DNA of 64,000 nucleotides, taken from assembly GCF_002933295.1 (NCBI RefSeq), contig NZ_PSSW01000001.1, positions 1-64,000 of the forward strand, read 5' to 3'. Below are positions 43,468-52,843 of this stretch, piece by piece. The stretch comes from Marinobacter flavimaris (lineage in GTDB: Bacteria > Pseudomonadota > Gammaproteobacteria > Pseudomonadales > Oleiphilaceae). Numbering within the stretch: the first letter of the stretch is position 1; the number at the start of each line of letters is the position of its first letter. Made by a program: the position numbers and the translations under genes. The notes below the pieces were generated by a model. It worked only from the letters and a program-made list of their open reading frames with translations, did no database searches and had not been told where the DNA came from.

Positions 43468-44400
43468 CTAATTATCGTTTTTTAGGTCTTGCGATAACTT
43501 TTCGTGATGTGTGGTCCGGTCGTATTCGTCGGAGACCATCACTCCAAGGTTCGCTGCCAACTCTGCAATCGGGTTGAAGGGTGCCCCGGAATAGGAGGCT
43601 GTGAAGGCGAGTTCTGAGGGCGTCCATGAGGTATTGAGCTGGACCAGGCGGCCGCTTTGCAGTTCGTGCTTGATCACGCTTAGTGGAAGCGTTGAAATAC
43701 CAATGCCATCAAGGGTCAGCTGCCGGCAGGCTGCCAGTGAACTTGACGAATAGAAGCGCGCTGGAAGGTCGTCCAACTCACTGAATTTCTGGCTGATTTC
43801 AGCAAAGGGTTTGGTATTTCGGGCATAGGTAATGACGGGCCACTCGGCGAGCTCTTTTAGTTCCAGAAGCTTGTCTGGAAGATTCAGCTCCGGGCTGGCT
43901 ACCCAGATCAGCGGGAAACTGCAGAGCGACCGATTCTCAATTTTCGGCTCAGATACGGGGCCCATCAGGAAGGCCAGATCCAGGCTGCGATCCAGCAAGC
44001 CGGATCGGAGGTTGCCGGAGACATCCACCGTGATTTCCACATCCAGATTGGGGGCCGTTTCGTGCAGTTCCCGGAAAAAACGCGGCAGCCAGGAGTGCAC
44101 AATGGTTTCGGAAACCCCGAGCCGGAGAATGCCGGAGAGCGAGGCTCCCCGGTCTGCGCGCTTGCGCAGTTGCTGGGCCATGAAGACAATTTTCTCGGCA
44201 TAGGGCAGTAGCTCCTGCCCCTTGCTCGTAAGTTTGCTGTGCCCGGACTCGCGCTCGAACAGCCTGACGCCAAGCTCGTCTTCAAGAGCTGCGATACGGT
44301 TGGAAATGGCCGGCTGGGTGGTGTGCTGGTGCTCGGCAGCCTTGCGAAAGCTACCCAGCGTGGCAACCCAGATAAAGGTCTCCAGACGCTTGAAGTTCAT
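43468..44400 (-). CDS. LysR-family transcriptional regulator
   Basis: A 310-residue regulator with the N-terminal helix-turn-helix [23 protein letters not shown], then [23 protein letters not shown], and a substrate-binding domain from about 90. It lies directly upstream of, and in the same direction as, the DUF1445-TRAP-PxpABC genes (68-bp gap), so it probably activates them in response to 5-oxoproline or a related acid. Confidence 0.88.
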   Translation of the reverse strand: MNFKRLETFIWVATLGSFRKAAEHQHTTQPAISNRIAALEDELGVRLFERESGHSKLTSKGQELLPYAEKIVFMAQQLRKRADRGASLSGILRLGVSETIVHSWLPRFFRELHETAPNLDVEITVDVSGNLRSGLLDRSLDLAFLMGPVSEPKIENRSLCSFPLIWVASPELNLPDKLLELKELAEWPVITYARNTKPFAEISQKFSELDDLPARFYSSSSLAACRQLTLDGIGISTLPLSVIKHELQSGRLVQLNTSWTPSELAFTASYSGAPFNPIAELAANLGVMVSDEYDRTTHHEKLSQDLKNDN

Positions 44401-44423
44401 TGATTCCCGGACCTCAGAGGGGC

Positions 44424-45125
44424 CTACAGCGCAGCATAGCGCTCGTGAAGGATGCCAACCCGTTCAACATAGGCCTTTGTTTCGGCGTAGGGCGGTACGC
44501 CCTGGTAGCGGCTCACGGCACCGGGCCCTGCGTTGTAGGCGGCGGTGGCTAGCCGGATGTCCCCATTGAACCGGTTGAGCATCTTGGCCAAATAATGCAC
44601 CCCGCCACGGATGTTCTCGGCCGCCGCCAACGCGTTCCGTACACCCAGTTCTTCAGCCGTGCCGGGCATGAGTTGCATCAGCCCCTGGGCTCCCACCGGG
44701 GAGAGGGCTTTTTCATTGAAGGCCGATTCGGCGTGAATCACAGCGCGGACCAGCGCGGGATCAACTCCGAACTCCTGTGCCGCGGTCTGGATTTCTGAAT
44801 TGAAGGGTTTGGTGAACAGCGGCGTTTTGCGCCAGTCGACGCTGGATTCCGGGTCGCAGGCGTAGCAGTGGAAACGGATAACGTCGAACTCGGCAGCAGC
44901 CGGCTGAATACTGCTGTAGGCAACCACGCCGTTGTCATCCGTATAGCGGTAGACGGTGTCGTTACCGCTGGAGGCTCTGGGCTGGCCGGCACTTTTTACG
45001 TTGGTGAATTCGACGGTGCCATCCGGGTGCACGATACGCTTGATGCCGTCCGCCAGGGCGGATGCGGACAGGGCAAGCACAAGAGCTGCGATGGATGGGA
45101 TCAGAAGAGATCTGCCGATGTTCAT
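44424..45125 (-). CDS. Lytic transglycosylase (SLT domain) with N-terminal DUF4124
   Basis: A 233-residue exported protein. A signal peptide (1-25, ending ASALA) is followed by a DUF4124 segment ([16 protein letters not shown]) and a C-terminal SLT domain (about 115-225) with the catalytic Glu in [13 protein letters not shown], then [13 protein letters not shown] and [14 protein letters not shown]. It cleaves peptidoglycan between MurNAc and GlcNAc to anhydro ends, in the periplasm. Divergent from the shikimate-kinase-like gene. Confidence 0.9.
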   Translation of the reverse strand: MNIGRSLLIPSIAALVLALSASALADGIKRIVHPDGTVEFTNVKSAGQPRASSGNDTVYRYTDDNGVVAYSSIQPAAAEFDVIRFHCYACDPESSVDWRKTPLFTKPFNSEIQTAAQEFGVDPALVRAVIHAESAFNEKALSPVGAQGLMQLMPGTAEELGVRNALAAAENIRGGVHYLAKMLNRFNGDIRLATAAYNAGPGAVSRYQGVPPYAETKAYVERVGILHERYAAL

Positions 45126-45304
45126 TACTCACTCGCGAAAGATGCCGTCTGTGGCCGGCTTCAGGTATTCTTTGAATACCGCCGTTGGCTGAATTATACG
45201 GGCTTGCGGGTCGGAATAAAGCGCGCGCTGTGTCGTAAAAATGTTACGTTCTGCGTTTAATGCCGGCCAGTTCTCATTCTATGGAGAGGTCCCTCCAGAG
45301 CATC

Positions 45305-45829
45305 ATGGTTAACCCGACCGACACACGCAACCTCGTTCTCATCGGCATGCCCGGCAGCGGCAAGAGCACGGTGGGTGTGCTGCTGGCCAAACGTCTGGGT
45401 TTCGGGTTTGTCGATACCGATTTGCTCATTCAGGAAGAAGCCGGTCGTACTCTCCAGGCAATTGTAGACCAGGATGGCTACATAGCCCTGCGTCGAATAG
45501 AAGAACAGGTGCTTCTCAAACTGGATGTCCGGCACAAGGTTATCAGCACGGGAGGCAGCGCCGTCTACAGTGAACGTGCCATGGAACATCTCAAAAGCAA
45601 CGGCACCGTCGTGTTTCTCGACATCCCGCTTGAACTGGTTATCGAGCGAATCGGCGATCACAGCATGCGGGGCATTTCCCGGAGGCCGGATCAATCTTTG
45701 GACGCCCTGTTCGAAGAGCGTTTTGAACTGTATTCCCGGTATGCGGACGTGACGGTGAAAGGGGAGGGTCTCAATCAGGATCAGGTCTGTGAGGCGGTGG
45801 TCGAGAGCCTTATTTCGCCGCAATACTGA
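45305..45829 (+). CDS. Shikimate kinase-family protein
   Basis: A 174-residue P-loop kinase: Walker A GMPGSGKST, then FVDTD with the shikimate-binding Asp, RRIEE with the substrate Arg, and EERFELYSRYAD near the end. The third glycine of the usual GGG substrate loop is Ser here (STGGSAVYS), and the lid reads MRGISRRPDQ rather than RPLL. It is not beside aroB, where the housekeeping aroK lies, so it may be a paralogue with a shifted substrate. The ATG at 45305 gives the family-like N-terminus; 45281 and 45260 are in-frame alternatives. Confidence 0.8.
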   Translation: MVNPTDTRNLVLIGMPGSGKSTVGVLLAKRLGFGFVDTDLLIQEEAGRTLQAIVDQDGYIALRRIEEQVLLKLDVRHKVISTGGSAVYSERAMEHLKSNGTVVFLDIPLELVIERIGDHSMRGISRRPDQSLDALFEERFELYSRYADVTVKGEGLNQDQVCEAVVESLISPQY

Positions 45830-45907
45830 ACTTCAGTATTAGCTCAAGTTAAGGTGCATCCAGACAGACCTCGCTGCTACAGTCCCATGATGTGTTGGGA
45901 GGACTTA

Positions 45908-46384
45908 ATGATGAAGAACTGGACTTACGCACTTGCGATCGTTTTTGCTGGACTGTTTTCAGGAACGGCTCTGGCTGAAACATCACCCGAGGATTCTTCC
46001 GTGGAGTCGCTTAAGCAGGAAACCCGTGAGTTGGGTGAGGCGCTTCAGGAGTATGGTTCTGATCAGAAAGAGCAGGCCGAGGATTCGATCAACAAAACAT
46101 TGTCGGCCCTGGATAAACGCATCCAGGAGCTTGAGCAACAACTCTCGAAAAACTGGGACGATATGAGCGATACCGCCCGGGAGCGGTCCCAGAAGAGCCT
46201 CGAGTCGTTGCGGGAACAGAGGGCTCGTGTCCAAAACTGGTATCAGGAACTGAAAGACAGCTCGGCATCCGCCTGGGAGAAGGCTCGAAAGGGATTTTCC
46301 GATGCCTATGAAGCGCTTTCAGAGCAATGGAACAACACCGAGGAGGAGTTGCAGGACTCGGAAAAACGCTCCGACAGCATCTGA
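45908..46384 (+). CDS. Exported coiled-coil protein, function unknown
   Basis: A 158-residue protein starting MMKNWTYALAIVFAGLFSG with a signal peptide cut after ALA (about 23). The mature part is highly charged, has no cysteine, and is almost wholly helical, with heptad-like repeats from about 30 to 150 (KQETRELGEALQEYG, LDKRIQELEQQLSKNWDD). GGGAGGAC stands just before the ATG. I do not recognise a named family; periplasmic chaperone or envelope-stress roles would be guesses. Confidence 0.7.
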   Translation: MMKNWTYALAIVFAGLFSGTALAETSPEDSSVESLKQETRELGEALQEYGSDQKEQAEDSINKTLSALDKRIQELEQQLSKNWDDMSDTARERSQKSLESLREQRARVQNWYQELKDSSASAWEKARKGFSDAYEALSEQWNNTEEELQDSEKRSDSI

Positions 46385-46419
46385 GCTGGCCCCGCGCTGG
46401 TCAAGTCAACTCCGCCCGA

Positions 46420-47769
46420 TCAAGACGTTTCTTCCGGTACTGGTTCGGGCGGCAGTCTCTTTCCCGCTAGATTCTCCATCAGCCGGCAGGTCACCAGGTC
46501 GCCCGTCACGTTGATGGCCGTCCGGCACATATCCAGGATTCGATCCACGCCCATGATCAGTGCGATGCCGCTGGGAGGGATGCCCACGGTTTGCAGCACC
46601 ATGGCAAGGATCACGATGCCTACCCCGGGCGTGGCCGGTGAGCCGATGGACGCGCCCACAGCCATGGCGACCACGAGCGCCATACTGCCCATGCTGAGAT
46701 CAATGCCGTAGACCTGTGCAAGAAAGATGGTAGCAACGGCCTGGTAGAGTGCCGTGCCGTTCATGTTGATGGTGGCGCCCAGGGGAATCACGAACTGGGA
46801 AACCGACGGCCGGACACCGAGCTTGTCTTCGGCGGTTCTTATGGAGAGCGGCATGACGGCCGCCGAGCTGGATGTGGAAAAGGCCAGCAACAGGACATCC
46901 CGGGTGTCTTTCAGGAACCGGACGGGGGATTGGCCGGCGAGCAGCTTCAGGATCAGCATGTAAACGCCCAGAAGTACCAGCAAGCCCGCAATGACGGTTG
47001 CGACGTAAGATGCCATGCCCAGCATTGCCCGGAATCCCAGGGTGGTTGTGAGTTGGGCCATCAGGCCGAACACGGCAATGGGGGCAAGGCGCATTGCCCA
47101 GCGTACGACCGTCATGCAGATTTGCTGGAGGGAATCGAGCAGGTCCAGCATGGGCCTGGATTTTTCCGGGGCCATGCTCACCAGGGCAATGCCGACAATG
47201 ATGGAGAAGATCACCACCTGGAGCATCTGGCCTTCAACCATGGCATCGAGCGGGTTGCCCGGTAGCAGCCCGATCAGGGTCTTGGGCAGCTCATCCACAC
47301 CCGGCATGGAGGCAACAGGCACACTGTTTTCCCCGGCCTCAACGGGAGTGCCGAGCCCTGCCATCATTCTGCCGGGGTTGATCAGGTCGCCGATCCAGAG
47401 ACCTATCGATGCTGCCATGGCCGTCGTGATTACGAAAAAGCCGGTTACCCTCAGGCCCAGCTTTCGCAACTGTTCAAGGTCTTCGCTGGCGGCGAGCCCG
47501 CGAACCACCGAGGCAATTACCAGGGGGATTACGATCATCTGGATGGTGGCCAGAAACAGTTGCCCCGGGAAAGCCAGCCAGTTACCGATCAACGTCCCGG
47601 TTTCCGGTTCCACGAGTCCCACCGACGGTCCCAGGAGCGTGCCTGTAATCAACCCGAGGAACATGCCAATGAGCACCTTCAGCCAGAGCTTTCCCTGCAC
47701 CAGCCCCGAGAGGTAGCTGCTGAGATGACGCAGTGGCCGTGGGTAAAAATCGCTCGTCTGGTTTGGCAT
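46420..47769 (-). CDS. Dicarboxylate/amino acid:cation symporter (DAACS family)
   Basis: A 449-residue glutamate/C4-dicarboxylate symporter. AFSTSSSAAVMPLS is the serine-rich re-entrant loop, followed by NMNGTALYQAVATIFLAQ (the NMDGT-type motif, with N for D) and GSIGSPATPGVGIVILAMVL. It imports an acidic amino acid or dicarboxylate with Na+ or H+. The ORF starts MPNQTSDFYPRP at 47769. Confidence 0.92.
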   Translation of the reverse strand: MPNQTSDFYPRPLRHLSSYLSGLVQGKLWLKVLIGMFLGLITGTLLGPSVGLVEPETGTLIGNWLAFPGQLFLATIQMIVIPLVIASVVRGLAASEDLEQLRKLGLRVTGFFVITTAMAASIGLWIGDLINPGRMMAGLGTPVEAGENSVPVASMPGVDELPKTLIGLLPGNPLDAMVEGQMLQVVIFSIIVGIALVSMAPEKSRPMLDLLDSLQQICMTVVRWAMRLAPIAVFGLMAQLTTTLGFRAMLGMASYVATVIAGLLVLLGVYMLILKLLAGQSPVRFLKDTRDVLLLAFSTSSSAAVMPLSIRTAEDKLGVRPSVSQFVIPLGATINMNGTALYQAVATIFLAQVYGIDLSMGSMALVVAMAVGASIGSPATPGVGIVILAMVLQTVGIPPSGIALIMGVDRILDMCRTAINVTGDLVTCRLMENLAGKRLPPEPVPEETS

Positions 47770-47846
47770 TGCCTTGAATCTTCCCTGTTTCTGTTGGAGC
47801 TACCCTGAAAGCATAGCCCATGCTGGCTCTGCGTTTGTGAGGCAGA

Positions 47847-48545
47847 TCAATCCGGCATCAGGTTGATTTCTTCGGCAGTCAGTGAGCGGTATTCGCCGGC
47901 CGCCAGGTCATCGTCCAACAGGATATTTCCCATCCGTTCCCGATGCAGGGCCGTTACGCGATTACCGACGGCATGGAACATGCGCTTCACCTGATGGTAA
48001 CGGCCTTCGTAAATGGTCACTCTGGCTTCACAGGGGCTCAGAAGATCCAGGTCAGCAGGTGAGGTGGTGAGTTGCTCGAACTCAAACCAGATGCCCTCCG
48101 CGAATCGATGAGGGGTCTCTGGAGAAATCGGATAGGCGGTGCTGACCCGGTAGACTTTCGGGATCTTGATTCGGGGCTCGGTAAGCTGGCGTGACCAGCG
48201 GCCATCATTGGTGAGAATCAGCAGGCCCGTGCTGGCGCGGTCGAGTCGTCCGGCAATGTGCAGATCCTCGCGCAGTTCTGGCGAGATCAGCTCCATCACG
48301 GTCCGATGGGTGTCGTCGAGCGTTGCACTCAGAAAACCTGCAGGTTTGTGGAGCATGAGGTAATGGCAGGCTTCAGCCTCTTGAATGATATCGCCGTCCA
48401 TCCGTACGCATGAAAACCGATCCACCTCGGCAGCAGCATCGCGGCAGGTGACGTCATTTACGGCCACCCGACCGGAAGCAATCAGAAAATTGGCCTGACG
48501 GCGACTGATGTCATTCCGGTTGCTGAGAATTCGTGAAAGCTTCAT
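47847..48545 (-). CDS. rsuA: 16S rRNA pseudouridine synthase, RsuA family
   Basis: A 232-residue protein: N-terminal S4 RNA-binding domain (MKLSRILSNRNDISRRQANFL is the start, about 1-60) and a pseudouridine synthase domain with the catalytic Asp in AGRLDRASTGLLILTNDG and the C-terminal YEGRYHQVKRMFHAVGN. RsuA modifies U516 in 16S rRNA. RluE-type 23S activity is the close alternative. Confidence 0.85.
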   Translation of the reverse strand: MKLSRILSNRNDISRRQANFLIASGRVAVNDVTCRDAAAEVDRFSCVRMDGDIIQEAEACHYLMLHKPAGFLSATLDDTHRTVMELISPELREDLHIAGRLDRASTGLLILTNDGRWSRQLTEPRIKIPKVYRVSTAYPISPETPHRFAEGIWFEFEQLTTSPADLDLLSPCEARVTIYEGRYHQVKRMFHAVGNRVTALHRERMGNILLDDDLAAGEYRSLTAEEINLMPD

Positions 48546-48600
48546 GGTGTGAATCGGCTATGCTGAATGTAAACCCCCGATAATAATACGAGGAAATGCC

Positions 48601-48840
48601 ATGCCATTCTCTGTTGATCACCTTGCCGAACTCAATTTGCTGGGCCAATTTCCTTCCACCTCGACTCAGGAAGGGCTCAAGGTTCATGCCCATTCGGCGG
48701 CTCCGGAAACGGTGAAGGCCGCCGAAAACCTGCATGCCAAGGGGCTGATCAGCCAGAAAGATGGCGGCTACCTCACGCCGTTGGGGGCAGAGGCAGTGGA
48801 TCTGACCCAGAAGCTCCAGTCGATTCTCAGTAGCTCATAA
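48601..48840 (+). CDS. TIGR02647 family protein, function unknown
   Basis: A 79-residue cytoplasmic protein, MPFSVDHLAELNLLGQF, with SAAPETVKAAENLHAKGLI and a DGGYLTPLG turn. It matches a small conserved gammaproteobacterial family of unknown role. It is divergent from rsuA, 55 bp away, and precedes the VTT-protein gene. Confidence 0.8.
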   Translation: MPFSVDHLAELNLLGQFPSTSTQEGLKVHAHSAAPETVKAAENLHAKGLISQKDGGYLTPLGAEAVDLTQKLQSILSSS

Positions 48841-48899
48841 AGCGCGGATGACCTGTCCGGCCTTTGAGACCCGGTGCCCTCCCGCGTTAGGGTGAGGCC

Positions 48900-49634
48900 A
48901 TGAGCAACTGGAAGAAGTCGCCCGTCCTCTGGATGGGCGGGAGCATTGCCGCCGTTGGGCTGATAGTCGGTCTGCTTTACGCCTTCGGTGTGCATCAGCA
49001 GGTCGTTGAGCTTCTGCGCTGGTTTGATACCCAGGGGGCCTGGGCGGCTCTCCTCTTTGTCGGCATCATGGTGCTGGCCATGGTGCTGCTTCTGCCCGGG
49101 GTGTTGTTGACCACCGGAGCGGGTTTCGTGTTCGGCGTGTTGGAAGGCACAGCCTACGTGGTGGTGGGCACTACGTTGGGCTCGGCCATTGCCTTTCTGG
49201 TTGCCCGGCATTTTCTGGGTGAGCACGCCCGTGTGTACATTCGCAGCCGCGCGCGATTGTCTGTCGTCAGCAACGAAATGGCGCCTCACGGCTGGAAAAT
49301 CGTACTCCTGACCCGTCTGATCCCTTTCTTCCCCGGCAAGCTGTCCAATTTTCTGTTCGGTCTCACCAACTTCTCGTTTGGCGGTTTCGTTGTCGGCACC
49401 TTTTTCGGTGTGATTCCCTTTTCCCTGCATAACGTGTATCTCGGCTCGCTTGCCGCCGACCTGTCAACTCTGGGTGTGCGGGAAACCGGCCGTTCACCCC
49501 TGGAGTGGGCCATTTACGGTGCCGGTTTCGTAGGCACGGTAATGGCCGTGGTGTTTCTCAATCGTCTCGCCCGGCGGGCACTCGCCCGTTACAAGGTCGA
49601 GACTGAGCCAACAGAACAGGAGGCAAACGAATGA
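48900..49634 (+). CDS. TVP38/TMEM64 (VTT-domain) membrane protein
   Basis: A 244-residue DedA-superfamily membrane protein with about six hydrophobic segments. LPGVLLTTGAGFVFGVLEGTAY, then SAIAFLVARHFLGEHAR and RLIPFFPGKLSNFLFGLTNFSFG are the VTT-domain blocks, with the conserved R...P/FP pair. Related proteins are lipid scramblases or flippases. Its stop overlaps the start of the next gene (ATGA), so the two are translationally coupled. Confidence 0.87.
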   Translation: MSNWKKSPVLWMGGSIAAVGLIVGLLYAFGVHQQVVELLRWFDTQGAWAALLFVGIMVLAMVLLLPGVLLTTGAGFVFGVLEGTAYVVVGTTLGSAIAFLVARHFLGEHARVYIRSRARLSVVSNEMAPHGWKIVLLTRLIPFFPGKLSNFLFGLTNFSFGGFVVGTFFGVIPFSLHNVYLGSLAADLSTLGVRETGRSPLEWAIYGAGFVGTVMAVVFLNRLARRALARYKVETEPTEQEANE

Positions 49635-51826
49635 GCTGGATGAAGTGGCTGCCCTGGCGTTACCTGGTAAAACGCGTGGCCCACCGCCATGGTTTCCTCG
49701 ATCCGATCGCGCTGCTCGGGAAACTTCACAGTTTTGCCCAGCCTTCGGAAGTCGGCGAGCCCATCGAACTGCTCCGGGCCGGCGTGGTTTTCCATGCGCG
49801 GGGGCTGATCAACAGTCGGGTCATCCAGCACAACCTCGATTGGGTCTGGCCTTACTGGGTGGAGCGCCAGTTCGACCCCGAAGACATTGCCTTCATTCCC
49901 CGGGCATTCTCGATTACCCACATCAATCTCAGTAACCGTAACTGGACGGCCATCGGCCAGCCGGATGTGGATGAGTTGCCCGTGGTGGATCCCCGGGGGT
50001 TGCTGACACCGTTCCATGACGGCTGGTCACTGGATGCGTGGCTGCTGGCGGACGATGGCCGGTGCCTTCTGCCCTCTCGTTGCAAAACGGCCCGGCAACG
50101 CCAGGAACTTGAGGATGGTCCCTGCGTGGTCACAGAGTCCGAACTGGACGGGCTGGCCCTGACCAGTCGTTCCCGGGTGGTGGTCGAGAACGGCCGGGCG
50201 GTTTGCGAAATGGTCGTGAAGGCCCGGGCCGAGACTTCCGGCTCTCTGGTCATATCCTTGCGCCCCGCCAATCCTGAAGGAATCAGCTTTATCAACAAGG
50301 TCCGGCTGTCCGAGCAGAGAGACGCCTGGACCATAGATGGCAAGCAGGCGGTGTTTTTCAGTCGCCCGGCAGAGCGTCATCATGTGTCGAACTATCGCGA
50401 GGGTGATGTTCGGATTCATCTGCAGGACAAGGAAGACCAGTGCGAAGGGCAGTGCGACGTCGGCATGGTCACCGCAGCGGCCCTGTTCCGGGTCGAAGCA
50501 GGTGAGGAGTCGGAGCTCAGGCTCAGGGTGCCGCTGCAGGATGAGTCGGCGCCAGTCATTCGATCTGACGGCTGGGCGGCCGCCCTTCATGGCCATGCCC
50601 GCCTGGAGTGCCCCGACGAAAACTGGCAGTTCCTCTATGACGCCGCCCTGAATTCCCTGGTGCTGCACTCTCCGGAAGATGTGTACCCCGGGCCCTATAC
50701 CTACAAGCGTTTCTGGTTTCGCGATGCCGCGTTCATTATCCATGCCTTGCTCTGTGCAGGTCTGACAGATCGCGCTGAGCGGGCGCTCTACCAGTTCCCG
50801 GCGCGGCAACTGAAAAACGGCTATTTCCGCTCCCAGGAAGGGGAATGGGATGCCAATGGAGAAGTGCTCTGGATTCTGAGGCGGTTCCATGAGCTTACGG
50901 GTCGACCTCTGCACCCGGAGTGGCAGGAGCCGGTGCGCAAGGGCGCTTGCTGGATCGAGAATAAACGCCTGAGTGAAAATATCGAAGGGCCTCACGCTGG
51001 CCTTTTGCCCGCCGGATTCAGTGCCGAGCACCTGGGGCCCAATGACTATTACTACTGGGACGACTTCTGGGGCATCGCCGGCCTGAAGGCCGCCGAATCA
51101 TTGTTTGCCCCGATCGACCGGGAAACCGGCGAGCATTTTGGCGCCGGTGCCCGGGAGTTCAGTCAGACGGTGGATCGCAGCCTGGCAACCTGCGAGCAGC
51201 GACTCAAACGACCGGGAATGCCGGCCTCGCCCTATCGCCGCCTGGATGCGGGCGCCATAGGCTCACTGGCGATGGGTTATCCGACCCAGCTGTGTGAGCC
51301 GGATGATCCCAGGTTGCTGGACTGTGCCGAATTCCTCCTCGAAAAATGCTTTGTGAAAGGGGCGTTCTATCAGGACATGATTCACTCGGGTCTTAACGCC
51401 TACCTCACCCTGCACGTGGCTCAGGTTCTCCTGCGTGCGGGCGATGCTCGATTCCTGGATCTGGTGGATGCGGTGGCCGGCCTCGCATCGCCCACCGGGC
51501 AATGGCCGGAAGCCATACATCCGGCGACCGAGGGCGGCTGTATGGGCGATGGTCACCATGTCTGGGCGTCGGCCGAGTGGGTGTTGATGGTCCGCAACTG
51601 CTTTGTCCGGGAGGAGGGAGATCGTCTCATTCTCGGAGCTGGTATCCCTCCCCGGTGGCTGGAGCAGGACAAACCAATCCGCTTCGGGCCGGCACCGACC
51701 AGTTTCGGATCCGTGTCCGTCACCATTACGCCCCGGCCGGGCGCAGCACCCGAAGTCACCTGGGAGGGTAACTGGCACGATTCCGAGCCGGCTATCGAAG
51801 TAAGGCTGCCGGAGACCCGTGCCTGA
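49631..51826 (+). CDS. Large six-hairpin-glycosidase-like protein, function unknown
   Basis: A 731-residue cytoplasmic-looking protein with no signal peptide. The N-terminal half (about 1-330) is beta-rich. The C-terminal part (about 350-670) has a six-hairpin (alpha/alpha) toroid look: YTYKRFWFRDAAFIIHALL, then GYFRSQEGEWDANGEVLWIL, YYWDDFWGIAGLKAAESLF and HHVWASAEWVLMVRN. RD and EWD are where such glycosidases and debranching-type enzymes keep their catalytic acids. It overlaps the VTT membrane-protein gene by four bases. Substrate unknown; I cannot place it in a numbered family. Confidence 0.65.
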   Translation: MSWMKWLPWRYLVKRVAHRHGFLDPIALLGKLHSFAQPSEVGEPIELLRAGVVFHARGLINSRVIQHNLDWVWPYWVERQFDPEDIAFIPRAFSITHINLSNRNWTAIGQPDVDELPVVDPRGLLTPFHDGWSLDAWLLADDGRCLLPSRCKTARQRQELEDGPCVVTESELDGLALTSRSRVVVENGRAVCEMVVKARAETSGSLVISLRPANPEGISFINKVRLSEQRDAWTIDGKQAVFFSRPAERHHVSNYREGDVRIHLQDKEDQCEGQCDVGMVTAAALFRVEAGEESELRLRVPLQDESAPVIRSDGWAAALHGHARLECPDENWQFLYDAALNSLVLHSPEDVYPGPYTYKRFWFRDAAFIIHALLCAGLTDRAERALYQFPARQLKNGYFRSQEGEWDANGEVLWILRRFHELTGRPLHPEWQEPVRKGACWIENKRLSENIEGPHAGLLPAGFSAEHLGPNDYYYWDDFWGIAGLKAAESLFAPIDRETGEHFGAGAREFSQTVDRSLATCEQRLKRPGMPASPYRRLDAGAIGSLAMGYPTQLCEPDDPRLLDCAEFLLEKCFVKGAFYQDMIHSGLNAYLTLHVAQVLLRAGDARFLDLVDAVAGLASPTGQWPEAIHPATEGGCMGDGHHVWASAEWVLMVRNCFVREEGDRLILGAGIPPRWLEQDKPIRFGPAPTSFGSVSVTITPRPGAAPEVTWEGNWHDSEPAIEVRLPETRA

Positions 51827-51929
51827 CAAACTGTACTGGTCACGAAACCGGATTTCTGTATCTGTTTTGTTTGCCTGCTAACTTATAAAGTAAGCTGACT
51901 GACAAATACATCGAATCCGGTTGAGTTTC

Positions 51930-52817
51930 ATGCGCTCACTGTTTTACTCGTTTTTCGTGCCCGCGCTGTTCGTCTGGCTGTGGAGTACTGGTTTTATCGG
52001 CGCCAAGTACGGTCTGCCCTTTGCGGAGCCGTTTACGCTGCTGCTGATCCGCATGCTGCTGACACTGGTGGTGCTTGGAGCCCTGGCCTGGGTCATGAAA
52101 ACCCGCTGGCCGGGCTGGCGAGGTGCCGGACACCTTGCGGTTACCGGGATGTTGGTGCATGGCTGCTATCTGGGCGGTGTCTACTACGCGATTCAGGATG
52201 GCATGGCGTCCGGAATTGTTTCCCTGATTGTGGGGCTGCAACCCCTGGTGACGGCTGCGGCGGCGGTGGCAATCCTCAAGGAAACAGTCAGCGGACGTCA
52301 GTGGATTGGACTTATACTGGGGCTGGTCGGTGTCGCGCTTGTCCTCCTCGAGAAGTTCGGTATGAGTGGTCAGGCCTCCGGCTTTTCTCCCTGGAGCCTG
52401 CTTTGGGCGGGTTTTGCCCTCGCTGGAATTTCCATGGGCACGGTCTACCAGAAGCGCTTCGGCGCCAGCGCGGATCTGGTGGCCGGCACGCTGATCCAAT
52501 TTGCGGCAGCGGCCGCCCTGTTTGCCATTGGAGCCTTCGCCCTCGAAACCCGCGAGGTTGAGTGGAGCCTGCAGTTGCAGTTGTCCATGGCCTGGCTTGT
52601 GATTGGGTTATCCACCGGCGCCGTCCTTCTTCTGATGTGGCTGATACGCCAGGGTGCTGCTTCCCAGGTGGCCAGTCTGTTCTACCTGGTGCCTCCGGTT
52701 ACCGCGCTGGAAGCGTATCTGCTGTTCGATGAGCGCCTTGGAGGACTGGCAATGACAGGCGGGCTCGTCGCTATCGTTGGTGTGGCTCTGGTTGCCACCC
52801 AGAAAAAACCAGCCTAG
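51930..52817 (+). CDS. DMT-family (EamA) transporter
   Basis: A 295-residue permease with ten hydrophobic segments arranged as two EamA halves. VWLWSTGFIGAKYGLPFAEPF is the typical first helix, with GLQPLVTAAAAVAIL and a second-half FYLVPPVTALEAYLLFDE. It probably exports small metabolites. The ATG at 51930 is used; a TTG three codons earlier has no better ribosome site. Confidence 0.87.
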   Translation: MRSLFYSFFVPALFVWLWSTGFIGAKYGLPFAEPFTLLLIRMLLTLVVLGALAWVMKTRWPGWRGAGHLAVTGMLVHGCYLGGVYYAIQDGMASGIVSLIVGLQPLVTAAAAVAILKETVSGRQWIGLILGLVGVALVLLEKFGMSGQASGFSPWSLLWAGFALAGISMGTVYQKRFGASADLVAGTLIQFAAAAALFAIGAFALETREVEWSLQLQLSMAWLVIGLSTGAVLLLMWLIRQGAASQVASLFYLVPPVTALEAYLLFDERLGGLAMTGGLVAIVGVALVATQKKPA

Positions 52818-52843
52818 GAAGGGTGTCCGGGAGTGGCTAATAC

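Noticed and set aside
45822-45840. Inverted repeat AATACTGAA/TTCAGTATT after the shikimate-kinase-like gene as a terminator
   Set aside because: The arms are separated by one base, so the real stem is short, and no T-run follows.
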